This document shows positions 1-6,515 of a stretch of 12,997 nucleotides of DNA, piece by piece (the first letter of the stretch is position 1; the number at the start of each line of letters is the position of its first letter). The notes below the pieces were generated by a model. The model did no database searches. It worked only from the letters and a program-made list of their open reading frames with translations, and had not been told where the DNA came from. The position numbers and the translations under genes were made by a program. The stretch comes from JBBITW01 sp037440525 (GTDB lineage Bacteria > Desulfobacterota > BSN033 > UBA1163), in the NCBI GenBank assembly GCA_037440525.1, contig JBBITW010000101.1, forward strand, positions 1 to 12,997, in the 5' to 3' direction.

Positions 1-72
1 CAGAAAAAGGAGGCTCGGAATGACAAACATGGCATACACCTCATTGCGACACAGCCTCAAGGGGAGAGGATT
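1..72 (+). repeat. Partial interspersed repeat, inverted copy of the one at 12555-12649
   Basis: The stretch contains CTCGGAATGACAAACATGG (15-33), then a CATACACCTCATTGCGACA block and ends in GGGGAGAGGA (61-70). Read in reverse complement, 12555-12649 carries the same words in the same order, with an extra 22-base tandem unit and a slightly longer C/G-rich arm. A shorter direct-orientation relative lies at 12796-12833. The element may begin upstream of the window. It has no coding potential and looks like a decayed, non-autonomous palindromic repeat. Its orientation opposite to the right-hand copy means the two bracket nearly the whole window. Confidence 0.8.
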
Positions 73-172
73 AAGGTAAATTATATCAAACGAAAACAGA
101 TTTGGACGTGAGTCATTTAACAAAAGATATTATTGAAAATTTAATATAAATAGGATAGATATAGATTAATTG

Positions 173-183
173 AAAGGAGGTGA
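173..183 (+). promoter_or_regulatory. Orphan near-perfect Shine-Dalgarno sequence in the leader of the binding-protein gene
   Basis: AAAGGAGGTGA is complementary to the 3' end of bacterial 16S rRNA over its full length, yet no proper gene follows it. The only nearby start-like codon, TTG at 194-196, would give a five-codon peptide ending at TGA. The real gene starts 80 bases later with its own ribosome binding site, which shares the nine bases GAAAGGAGG. It could be a standby ribosome site, a tiny leader ORF or a duplication remnant. The match is seen directly; any function is inference. Confidence 0.4.
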
Positions 184-247
184 GAGATAGGGATTGGTAA
201 AAAGTAATTGAGCATTATAGGAAAAGATTTTTGAAATACTTTTATCG

Positions 248-256
248 AAAGGAGGG
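248..256 (+). promoter_or_regulatory. Ribosome binding site that fixes the start of the ABC binding protein at 264
   Basis: AAAGGAGGG lies 7 bases before ATG 264. A longer reading frame opens at TTG 231 but has no such site in front of it and would put charged residues ahead of the signal peptide, so ATG 264 is chosen. Confidence 0.85.
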
Positions 257-263
257 AGAAAAA

Positions 264-1415
264 ATGGGAAGATTTTTTAAAAATAATTTATCTTTTATAG
301 CTATTTTAATATTTTTATCAACAGGGTTTACCTTTGCTGCTGAACCTGTAAAGGTAGGTGTTGTATATCCTTTGACAGGTCCGATTGCTGCAGCAGGGAG
401 TTATCAGAAGGCAGGGGTTGAGATAGGGGCAGATAGGATCAACAGTGAGGGAGGTATTATAGGTAGGCCTGTTAAACTCTTTATTGAGGATGGTGCAAAT
501 GATCCCTCACAATCAGTAAGCGCTGCTGAGAAGCTGGTGACAAGGGATAAGGTTGATGTAATGATTGCTGCCTGGGGAAGCTCCCCGACGCTTGCAGTAA
601 GTGCAAGTGTTACAAAGAAATATGGGATCCCTCATGTAGTTGATACTGCAAGTTCCGGGAAGGTTACGAAGCTCGAAGGGAAGAGACCAAATCCATGGCT
701 TTTCAGGATCAGCCCAACAAGCCAGATGGAAGCAGAGGGCGTTGAGAAGATGTTACCAAGGCTGGGATTCAAAAAGGTCGCCTTCTTATCTGTAAATAAC
801 GATTGGGGCAGGGGTGCCGCTCAGGAGTTTGGAATAGTAGTAAAGAGGACTGGCGGAACTGTTGTGACTCAGGAGATCATAAATGCAGATGCTACTGATT
901 TCTTAACCCAGTTGACAAAGATAAAAAACTCTGATGCAGATTCAATCATTGTCACAACTGATCAGGCACAGATTTCTCTTATCCTGAAACAGTTCAAATC
1001 CCTCGGGATGACGCAGAAGATTCTAACAACAGGTGGTGGAATTGTTCCTGAGGGATTGATTGCACTGGCCGGCCCTGAGGCTGCAGAAGGGGTTAATATC
1101 ATAACCTTCTTTGCACCCTGGTTCCCTGAATTAACAAAGATACCAAAAGAGGCAAAATGGTATGTAGACGAATATCTAAGACGAGGAAATGCCGCCAAAG
1201 GTTTTGGAGAATGTTTTCGTGGATACGACGCACTAAAGGCGATAAAGGCAGCGATTGAGATTGCAAAGACAACAGATAAAGAGAAGGTTCGTGAGGCATT
1301 TCATAAAGTGGATACCTGGGGTTTATCAGGCCGAATAAAGTTTGATGAGTTTGGTCAGAGTTATCCGACGATCATGATTGTTCAGGTAAAACAGGGGAAA
1401 CCCTTTATCCCTTAA
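264..1415 (+). CDS. ABC transporter substrate-binding protein, branched-chain amino acid (LivJ/LivK) type
   Basis: This is a periplasmic binding protein of the Peripla_BP_6 (leucine/isoleucine/valine receptor) superfamily, 383 residues, a normal family length. From ATG 264 the N-terminus is a Sec signal peptide: a basic start (residues 3-6), a hydrophobic core (9-24) and a likely cleavage near Ala25-Ala26 before EPVKVG. There is no lipobox cysteine, so it is probably soluble. The mature protein opens with the family hallmark VGVVYPLTGP, followed by GVEIGADRINSEGGI and the ED-x-x-N/D-DP-x-Q segment. Members bind amino acids, short amides, urea or aromatic acids, so the ligand cannot be read off. 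No permease or ATPase gene follows; the next genes form a heterocycle-type catabolic operon, so the ligand may be that pathway's substrate (inference). It is separated from the operon by 165 bases with two hairpins. Confidence 0.93.
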   Translation: MGRFFKNNLSFIAILIFLSTGFTFAAEPVKVGVVYPLTGPIAAAGSYQKAGVEIGADRINSEGGIIGRPVKLFIEDGANDPSQSVSAAEKLVTRDKVDVMIAAWGSSPTLAVSASVTKKYGIPHVVDTASSGKVTKLEGKRPNPWLFRISPTSQMEAEGVEKMLPRLGFKKVAFLSVNNDWGRGAAQEFGIVVKRTGGTVVTQEIINADATDFLTQLTKIKNSDADSIIVTTDQAQISLILKQFKSLGMTQKILTTGGGIVPEGLIALAGPEAAEGVNIITFFAPWFPELTKIPKEAKWYVDEYLRRGNAAKGFGECFRGYDALKAIKAAIEIAKTTDKEKVREAFHKVDTWGLSGRIKFDEFGQSYPTIMIVQVKQGKPFIP

Positions 1416-1443
1416 AAATTGTTTAAATTATATTCTTAAACCA

Positions 1444-1472
1444 AAAATGTGAGAAGCTTCTACTCACATTTT
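1444..1472 (+). terminator. Hairpin with A/T-flanked stem after the binding-protein gene (candidate terminator)
   Basis: AAAATGTGAG (1444-1453) and CTCACATTTT (1463-1472) form a perfect 10-bp stem around a 9-base loop, starting 29 bases after the stop codon. The 3' arm ends in only four T residues, followed by AA, so it is a weak intrinsic terminator or an mRNA 3'-end stabiliser. It may let some transcription continue into the operon at 1581. Confidence 0.5.
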
Positions 1473-1488
1473 AACTCCTCCCCCAGAA

Positions 1489-1548
1489 TACCCTCTCCCC
1501 ATTGTCTCCACTGCCTCAGGAAGGCATGGGCAGGCTGGGGAGAGGGTA
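1489..1548. repeat. Long inverted repeat (12-bp GC-rich arms) between the binding protein and the molybdenum hydroxylase operon
   Basis: TACCCTCTCCCC (1489-1500) pairs perfectly with GGGGAGAGGGTA (1537-1548). A smaller nested stem lies inside: TGCCT at 1512-1516 with AGGCA at 1522-1526. The CCTCTCCCC/GGGGAGAGG words recur at 61-70, 12556-12570 and 12818-12831, so this is probably another interspersed-repeat copy rather than a dedicated regulator. Because the RNA would be very stable, it could still lower read-through into the operon 32 bases downstream. Confidence 0.7.
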
Positions 1549-1580
1549 GATTTTAAGACCAGAGGCTGAAATTTTAAAAG

Positions 1581-2873
1581 ATGGAAGAGAAAAAATTTTC
1601 CTATGTAGGTTATTCTGTTCCAAGGGTAGATGCGATTGATAAGGTTCTGGGAAGGGCTATCTATTCTGAGGATATGTCATTTCCGGATATGCTTTTTGGT
1701 CGAGTACTAAGGGCAGGGATCCCCCATGGAATAATCGAAGAAATCGATGTCAGTGAAGCTAAGGCCATGAAAGGAGTCGTTGCTGTTTTAACAGCAAAGG
1801 ATATTCCTGGGATAAATCGCTACGGGATTGCATTTCAGGATCAGTATGCCTTAGCAGAAGATAGGGTTCGTTATATTGGAGATCCTGTCGCTCTGGTTGC
1901 AGCTGAGAGCGATGAGATTGCTAAGGATGCGATTAAGAAGATAAGGGTTAGGTATCGCAATCTTCCTGTTTTGGCAAATCCTCATGAGGCACTTTCTGAG
2001 GGTGCACCAAAGATTCATGAAAAAGGGAATATCCTTCTCCATACAAAGATCAGAAAAGGAGATATTGAAAAGGGATTTAAAGAGGCAGATGTCGTTGTGG
2101 AAAATACCTATAGAACCCATGTAGTGGATCATGCATATATTGAAACTGAATCAGGTATTGGAACCATAGACAGCCAGGGAAATATTGTCATCTGGTCGGC
2201 AAATCAATGTCCTTTTCGCGACAGACGTCAAGTCGCAGCGGTTCTTGGTATGAGGGAGAATAAGATCAGGGTCATCAGGGCTGTTACAGGAGGCGCCTTT
2301 GGTGGAAAGGACGATGTTACAGTAGAAATCCATATTGCCCTCCTTGTCTGGGCAACAAAGAGACCTGTCCGTATCGTATTGGATCGGGAAGAATCATTTC
2401 TTTCACAGACAAAACGCCATGCCATTGAGATATGGACAAGGTGGGGTGCAAGGGGAGATGGAAAACTCTGTGCCATGGAAGGAAGGGTTATAGGTGATAC
2501 AGGTGCATATGCAGGGCTTGGGGCTTTTGTTGTTAAGAAATGCGGGATCCATCTCTGTGGACCTTACTATATTCCCAATATCAAAGTTGATTCATATAGT
2601 GTCTATACAAACAATATCATTGCAAGTGCGATGAGGGGGTTCGGGGTAACCCAGGCTGCTATTGCACATGAATCTCAGATGGATGAATTGGCAAAGCGAC
2701 TCGGGATAAATCCCCTCAATTTTCGTATTATGAATGCACTGGATCGTGGCCTTTCTACAGGGACTGGCCAGATCTTAAAAGATGGAGTTGGTATCAAGGC
2801 AACACTTGAAAAGATAAGGGAGGTCGTTTTAAGCGATCCTCAATTAAGGCAATACTGGGATGATCTGACATGA
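1581..2873 (+). CDS. Molybdenum hydroxylase, N-terminal molybdopterin subunit (split XdhA/CoxL family, like nicotinate dehydrogenase large subunit)
   Basis: This carries the first half of a xanthine-dehydrogenase-family molybdopterin subunit: the a/b hammerhead domain (about residues 20-125, with GRAIYSEDM) and the first Mo-cofactor-binding domain (about 140-375). Cofactor motifs are GGAFGGK (237-243) and AMRGFG (350-355), whose Arg352 corresponds to the conserved active-site-region arginine of the family. It stops at 430 residues, where a usual subunit runs to about 760; the remainder is the next gene, overlapping by ATGA. Eubacterium barkeri nicotinate dehydrogenase is split at the same place (about 425 + 330 residues), which argues for a genuine split. 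The ribosome site before ATG 1581 is weak. Family members hydroxylate purines, nicotinate, aldehydes, CO or aromatic acyl-CoAs; the substrate here is unknown. Confidence 0.9.
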   Translation: MEEKKFSYVGYSVPRVDAIDKVLGRAIYSEDMSFPDMLFGRVLRAGIPHGIIEEIDVSEAKAMKGVVAVLTAKDIPGINRYGIAFQDQYALAEDRVRYIGDPVALVAAESDEIAKDAIKKIRVRYRNLPVLANPHEALSEGAPKIHEKGNILLHTKIRKGDIEKGFKEADVVVENTYRTHVVDHAYIETESGIGTIDSQGNIVIWSANQCPFRDRRQVAAVLGMRENKIRVIRAVTGGAFGGKDDVTVEIHIALLVWATKRPVRIVLDREESFLSQTKRHAIEIWTRWGARGDGKLCAMEGRVIGDTGAYAGLGAFVVKKCGIHLCGPYYIPNIKVDSYSVYTNNIIASAMRGFGVTQAAIAHESQMDELAKRLGINPLNFRIMNALDRGLSTGTGQILKDGVGIKATLEKIREVVLSDPQLRQYWDDLT

Positions 2874-3856
2874 AGAAGCGTGGGATTGGTATAGGAAGTA
2901 TGTTTTATGGTATAGGATACGGTTTTTCGAGACCTGATATATCTTCAGCAGAGGTGGAGGTATGTGAGGATGGTTCTATTATTGTTCGTTCTGGGGAGGT
3001 TGATTATGGTCAGGGCTCAGATACAATATTTTGTCAGATGGTGGCTGAGGAGTTAGGGGTTCGATACGATACAATTCAACTCATTACTGCTGATACATTT
3101 ACCACACCAAATGCAGGCCCAACCTCAGCAAGCCGTGTAACTTATGTTACAGGCAATGCCATGATAAAAGCAGCCCGTGCCATAAAGAAGACCCTCGAGA
3201 AGGTTGCTGAGGATATTCTTGGAGAGAAGGATCTTTGCTTCGCAGACGAGGAGATATTCTCAGAAAGTCACCCCGAAAAGAGGCTCTCCTTCGCAAGACT
3301 TGCAAAGGAATGCCACACAAGGGGACTTCAGATGGTTGAAACGGCATGGCATGATATCACAACAAAAGATGTCGATCCTGATACAGGTCAGGGAGATGCC
3401 TATGATACTTATGCCTATGCTACACAACTGGCCGAGGTGGAGGTGGATACGGATACAGGGAAGGTAGAGGTTTTGAGAATAATCTCCGCTACAGATGTTG
3501 GAAAGGCCATAAACCCATTAAATGTGGAGGGACAGGTAGAGGGTGGTGTGGCAATGGGACTGGGTTATGCATTAACAGAGGAAATCAAGCTGGAAGGTGG
3601 GTATCTTAAAACTCGAAACCTCGGTGAATACATGATACCAACGAGTATGGATATTCCCAGCATTGAAACACATATTATTGAGGTTCCTGTTCCGGGAGGT
3701 CCATATGGAGCGAAGGGGGTTGGAGAACCTGCCTCCATACCAACAGCTCCTGCGATTCTGAATGCAATTGCCAATGCTATAGGAGTGCGTGTGACAGAGC
3801 TCCCTGCAAATTTGGAGAACCTTCATAGATTGATTAGAGAGAAAGAGAAGAGATAG
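2870..3856 (+). CDS. Molybdenum hydroxylase, C-terminal molybdopterin subunit (split XdhA/CoxL family, like nicotinate dehydrogenase medium subunit)
   Basis: This is the second half of the molybdopterin-binding subunit (MoCoBD_2 region), 328 residues, beginning at the inter-domain point with KKRGIGIG, a motif normally internal in the 760-residue protein. The catalytic glutamate is present: Glu286 in KGVGEPASI, equivalent to the base that activates water in xanthine dehydrogenase. Other family blocks are DYGQGSDT (44-51), GPTSASR (83-89) and the DVGKAINPLNVEGQ stretch. ATG 2870 overlaps the previous stop in ATGA, with only GGGA (2857-2860) as ribosome site, so translational coupling is likely. 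The active site must be assembled from both polypeptides. A frameshifted single gene is the alternative, but all motifs are intact and the split point has a known precedent. Confidence 0.9.
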   Translation: MKKRGIGIGSMFYGIGYGFSRPDISSAEVEVCEDGSIIVRSGEVDYGQGSDTIFCQMVAEELGVRYDTIQLITADTFTTPNAGPTSASRVTYVTGNAMIKAARAIKKTLEKVAEDILGEKDLCFADEEIFSESHPEKRLSFARLAKECHTRGLQMVETAWHDITTKDVDPDTGQGDAYDTYAYATQLAEVEVDTDTGKVEVLRIISATDVGKAINPLNVEGQVEGGVAMGLGYALTEEIKLEGGYLKTRNLGEYMIPTSMDIPSIETHIIEVPVPGGPYGAKGVGEPASIPTAPAILNAIANAIGVRVTELPANLENLHRLIREKEKR

Positions 3857-3857
3857 G

Positions 3858-4715
3858 ATGCAACATTTTCAGTTTTTCACTCCACGATCAATTGAAGAGG
3901 CCCTCGAGTATCTATATGATAAGGGTGATCGGTGTAAGATAATTGCCGGCGGAACAGATTTGATTCCTTCACTCAGGAGGGAAGATATCTGCCCTGATTT
4001 CGTCATGAATATCCTTGAGATCCCAGAATTAAGAGGGATTGAGGAGATAGACGATATAATAAAGATAGGTCCTACAACAACATTTACCGAGATGCTCGAA
4101 TCTGATACATTATTCCGTTACTTTCCATCACTTCTTCAATCAGCAGCCTCAATAGGGAGTCCACAGATTAGAAATCGTGGGACCATTGGAGGCAATATTG
4201 CAAATGGTTCCCCAGCGGCCGATGCCCTTCCAGCACTGCTTGCCCATGATGTAGAGCTCGAGCTTCAATCCCGTGGGGGTAGAAGGAGGATTAAAATCTC
4301 TGAGGCAATTGAAGCTCCATACAGAACCAGGTTCCGTCCGGAAGAGATGCTTACGGGAATATTTATAAAAAGGTTAGAGTCTAAGACACGTGAGAGATTC
4401 GAAAAACTCGGGCGTCGAAATTCCATGGCCCGTGCGAGGATGAATCTCACTGTTATTTTAAGACTTGGTGATAGAGGGGAGATTTCTGATATCCGAATAG
4501 TTCCCGGTGCTGTGATGCCTGTGGCAAGAAGGATGAAGGAAACAGAGGAGATGCTCATCGGTGAAAACTTAACCCCTTCACTTCTTGAGGCTTCGTCAGA
4601 GAGACTTTCCCAGGAGGTTGTAGGGATTACAGGGATTCGCTGGTCCACAGAATATAAGCTCCCTGTCCTTAAGAATATATTTAAGAGAATTATGAACGAA
4701 TTGGGTAAAACCTGA
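3858..4715 (+). CDS. Molybdenum hydroxylase FAD-binding subunit (XdhB/CoxM/NdhF family)
   Basis: A 285-residue flavoprotein subunit that passes electrons from the Fe-S clusters to the external acceptor. Both FAD signatures are visible: AGGTDL (residues 30-35) and TIGGNIANGSPAAD (109-122), plus the C-terminal domain motif KLGRRNSMARA (183-193). Length is normal for the stand-alone FAD subunit. It lacks the extra cysteine-rich loop that holds a [4Fe-4S] cluster in 4-hydroxybenzoyl-CoA reductase, so that enzyme class is less likely. ATG 3858 lies one base after the previous stop codon, which implies coupled translation. The natural acceptor (NAD, ferredoxin or other) cannot be told from sequence. 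Confidence 0.93.
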   Translation: MQHFQFFTPRSIEEALEYLYDKGDRCKIIAGGTDLIPSLRREDICPDFVMNILEIPELRGIEEIDDIIKIGPTTTFTEMLESDTLFRYFPSLLQSAASIGSPQIRNRGTIGGNIANGSPAADALPALLAHDVELELQSRGGRRRIKISEAIEAPYRTRFRPEEMLTGIFIKRLESKTRERFEKLGRRNSMARARMNLTVILRLGDRGEISDIRIVPGAVMPVARRMKETEEMLIGENLTPSLLEASSERLSQEVVGITGIRWSTEYKLPVLKNIFKRIMNELGKT

Positions 4716-4746
4716 ATTTAGTGAATTTTTATAAGGTGAGTTTTTC

Positions 4747-5217
4747 ATGTTAAAAGAAGAAGGAAGATTACCTTTAAGGATGAAAGTGAATGGAAAAGCG
4801 ATGGAGGTTTGGGTAAAACCTACCTGGACACTCTTAAGGGTCTTACGGGAAGAGCTCAGGCTAACAGGAACGAAGAAGGGTTGTGAACAGGGGGATTGTG
4901 GTGCCTGCACAATCATCATGGATGGAAAGGCAGTAAATGCCTGCCTTGTCCTTGCCCTTCAGGCTGAATCGAAGGAGATTGAAACTGTTGAAGGCCTTGG
5001 CACTGCTGAAAATCTTCATCCCATTCAGAAGAGTTTTATTAAAAATGGTGCTGTTCAGTGTGGCTTTTGCACACCGGGGATGTTGATGTCTGCAAAAGCA
5101 CTTCTTCAGAATAATCCCCGCCCCACAATTGAAGAGATCAAAAATGCGATTTCCGGAAACCTCTGTAGATGTACAGGGTATATCAAGATAATAAAAGCAA
5201 TTAAAGATGCACTATAA
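4747..5217 (+). CDS. Molybdenum hydroxylase 2x[2Fe-2S] subunit (XdhC/CoxS/NdhS family)
   Basis: A 156-residue iron-sulfur subunit with both expected clusters. The plant-ferredoxin-type cluster uses Cys46, Cys51, Cys54 and Cys66 (CEQGDCGAC); the second, helical-domain cluster uses Cys105, Cys108, Cys140 and Cys142 (QCGFC and LCRCTGY). Gln104, next to Cys105, is the conserved residue that contacts the molybdopterin cofactor. It carries electrons from molybdenum to the FAD subunit. The start ATG 4747 has AAGGTGAG at 4733-4740 as ribosome site. With the three genes before it, this completes a heterotetrameric hydroxylase. No XdhC-type maturation chaperone or Mo-cofactor synthesis gene lies in the window. 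Confidence 0.96.
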   Translation: MLKEEGRLPLRMKVNGKAMEVWVKPTWTLLRVLREELRLTGTKKGCEQGDCGACTIIMDGKAVNACLVLALQAESKEIETVEGLGTAENLHPIQKSFIKNGAVQCGFCTPGMLMSAKALLQNNPRPTIEEIKNAISGNLCRCTGYIKIIKAIKDAL

Positions 5218-5231
5218 CAGGGATTACGACG

Positions 5232-6500
5232 ATGGGAAAGAATATTGAATTAGAGGTTATTGATTCAATAGAGAAGAGGAAAGAGGAGATAGTTTCTTTT
5301 CTCCAGAAGCTCATTTCTTTCCAGAGTGTGACAGGGAATGAACTTGAGATCCAGAAATTTATATCAAAAAAACTTCAAGATATGGGGCTTAAGGTTGATC
5401 TCTGGGAACCTGATGAGGAGGAGTTAAAAAGGCACCCTGCATATCTCCCATCTGAAAATGGATATAAAGAGCGACCAAATGTGGTTGGAATTTATAAAGG
5501 GTTTGGTGGTGGCAGATCCCTCCTTTTAAACGGCCATGTGGATGTAATTCCCTGTGGATCGCTGGAATCATGGAAATACAATCCCTGGTCAGGAGAGATA
5601 CATGAGAATCGTCTTTATGGAAGAGGGGCTTCTGATATGAAGAGTGGCCTTTCGGCAATGACGATGGCACTTGAAACCCTTATCCGCTTGAATATAAGAC
5701 TGAAGGGAGATGTCATACTCGAATATACAGTAGATGAGGAGGCAACAGGAAACGGGACACTGGCCTGTGTTTTGAGGGGTTATAAGGCCGATGCAGGAAT
5801 ATGCTGTGAGACAAGTTCCCTCCATGTTCAACCTGCCTGTATAGGCAGGATATGGTTTGAGATCCTGGTCCGCGGGAAACCTGCAGGGATACAGAGAAGG
5901 TGGGAAGGTGTAAATGCCATAGAGAAGGGATACGAAATTGTTAAGGCAGTATCGAATCTTGAGAGGATAAGAATCAATCAACTAAACCATCCTCTCTACC
6001 CTGATAAAGAAGGTTCTCTTCCATGTATGGTGGGGGTTTTTCAGTCAGGCTCATTTCCGAGTGCATTTCCTGATACCTGTCTGCTCAAGGGAAGTATTGC
6101 AACATTGCCAGGAGAGGAAACAGGTGAAGTAAAGGCCAAATTCATTGAACATATATTGACATTCTCTAAGACTGACCCATGGCTTAGAGATCATCCACCG
6201 GAGATCAGATTCGCTGGCTACTGTGGCGATCCTTCTGAGATATCTCCAGATCACCCCATCGTATTGTTGATGAGTGAGAAGTTCAAAGAGGTGATGGGTA
6301 AAGCGCCTGAGATTACAGGCCGTCAGGGGGCTGCTGATATTCGTTATCTGATACGATATGGAGAGACACCAACAGTTATTTTTGGTCCCGGGCGAACTGA
6401 GCAGATGCATGCTACAGATGAATGGGTAGATATCAGTGATTTAATCTCCGGAACAAAAATCCTTGCCCTCACCTTGATGGATTGGTGTGGCTATGAATAA
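5232..6500 (+). CDS. M20 family metallopeptidase / amidohydrolase (ArgE/DapE/YgeY-like)
   Basis: A cytoplasmic M20-clan zinc hydrolase, 422 residues, normal length. The metal and catalytic residues are all present: His102 and Asp104 (NGHVDVIP), bridging Asp135 (GRGASDMKSG), catalytic Glu169 with metal ligand Glu170 (VDEEATGNG), Glu193 (CCETS) and His393 (MHATDEW). The dimerisation lid spans about residues 205-315. In this lid most relatives carry a conserved histidine (R-G-x-x-A-H) that completes the partner's active site; here the aligned residue is Gly219 (RGKPAGIQRRWEGVNAIEK). The family cleaves N-acyl, N-carbamoyl or ureido amino acids; in an operon with a ring hydroxylase, ring-opening or ureido hydrolysis is the inferred role. 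AGGGA at 5219-5223 serves as ribosome site. Confidence 0.9.
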   Translation: MGKNIELEVIDSIEKRKEEIVSFLQKLISFQSVTGNELEIQKFISKKLQDMGLKVDLWEPDEEELKRHPAYLPSENGYKERPNVVGIYKGFGGGRSLLLNGHVDVIPCGSLESWKYNPWSGEIHENRLYGRGASDMKSGLSAMTMALETLIRLNIRLKGDVILEYTVDEEATGNGTLACVLRGYKADAGICCETSSLHVQPACIGRIWFEILVRGKPAGIQRRWEGVNAIEKGYEIVKAVSNLERIRINQLNHPLYPDKEGSLPCMVGVFQSGSFPSAFPDTCLLKGSIATLPGEETGEVKAKFIEHILTFSKTDPWLRDHPPEIRFAGYCGDPSEISPDHPIVLLMSEKFKEVMGKAPEITGRQGAADIRYLIRYGETPTVIFGPGRTEQMHATDEWVDISDLISGTKILALTLMDWCGYE

Positions 6501-6501
6501 A

Positions 6502-6507
6502 AGGAGG
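6502..6507 (+). promoter_or_regulatory. Ribosome binding site that fixes the PreA-like start at 6516
   Basis: AGGAGG (6502-6507) is only 2 bases from ATG 6510 but 8 bases from ATG 6516, the usual spacing, so translation most likely begins at 6516 (MSNLEV). Confidence 0.8.
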
Positions 6508-6515
6508 AGATGAAG

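Noticed and set aside
102..161. Promoter for the binding-protein gene (TTGGAC at 102 or TTGAAA at 133)
   Set aside because: Neither has a -10 box better than 3-4 of 6 matches at a good spacing in this AT-rich stretch, so neither can be distinguished from chance.
231..263. TTG start of the binding protein at 231
   Set aside because: It has no ribosome site and would place MKYFYRKEGEK before the signal peptide; ATG 264 has an excellent site.
2868..2890. TGA at 2871-2873 read as selenocysteine, fusing the two molybdopterin ORFs
   Set aside because: Continuing in the same frame past TGA gives only a few codons before a TAG, and the second half lies in the -1 frame, so selenocysteine insertion would not restore the protein.
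4265..4648. Minus-strand 127-codon frame inside the FAD subunit gene
   Set aside because: It is a shadow of a well-supported gene on the plus strand with no family motif or ribosome site.
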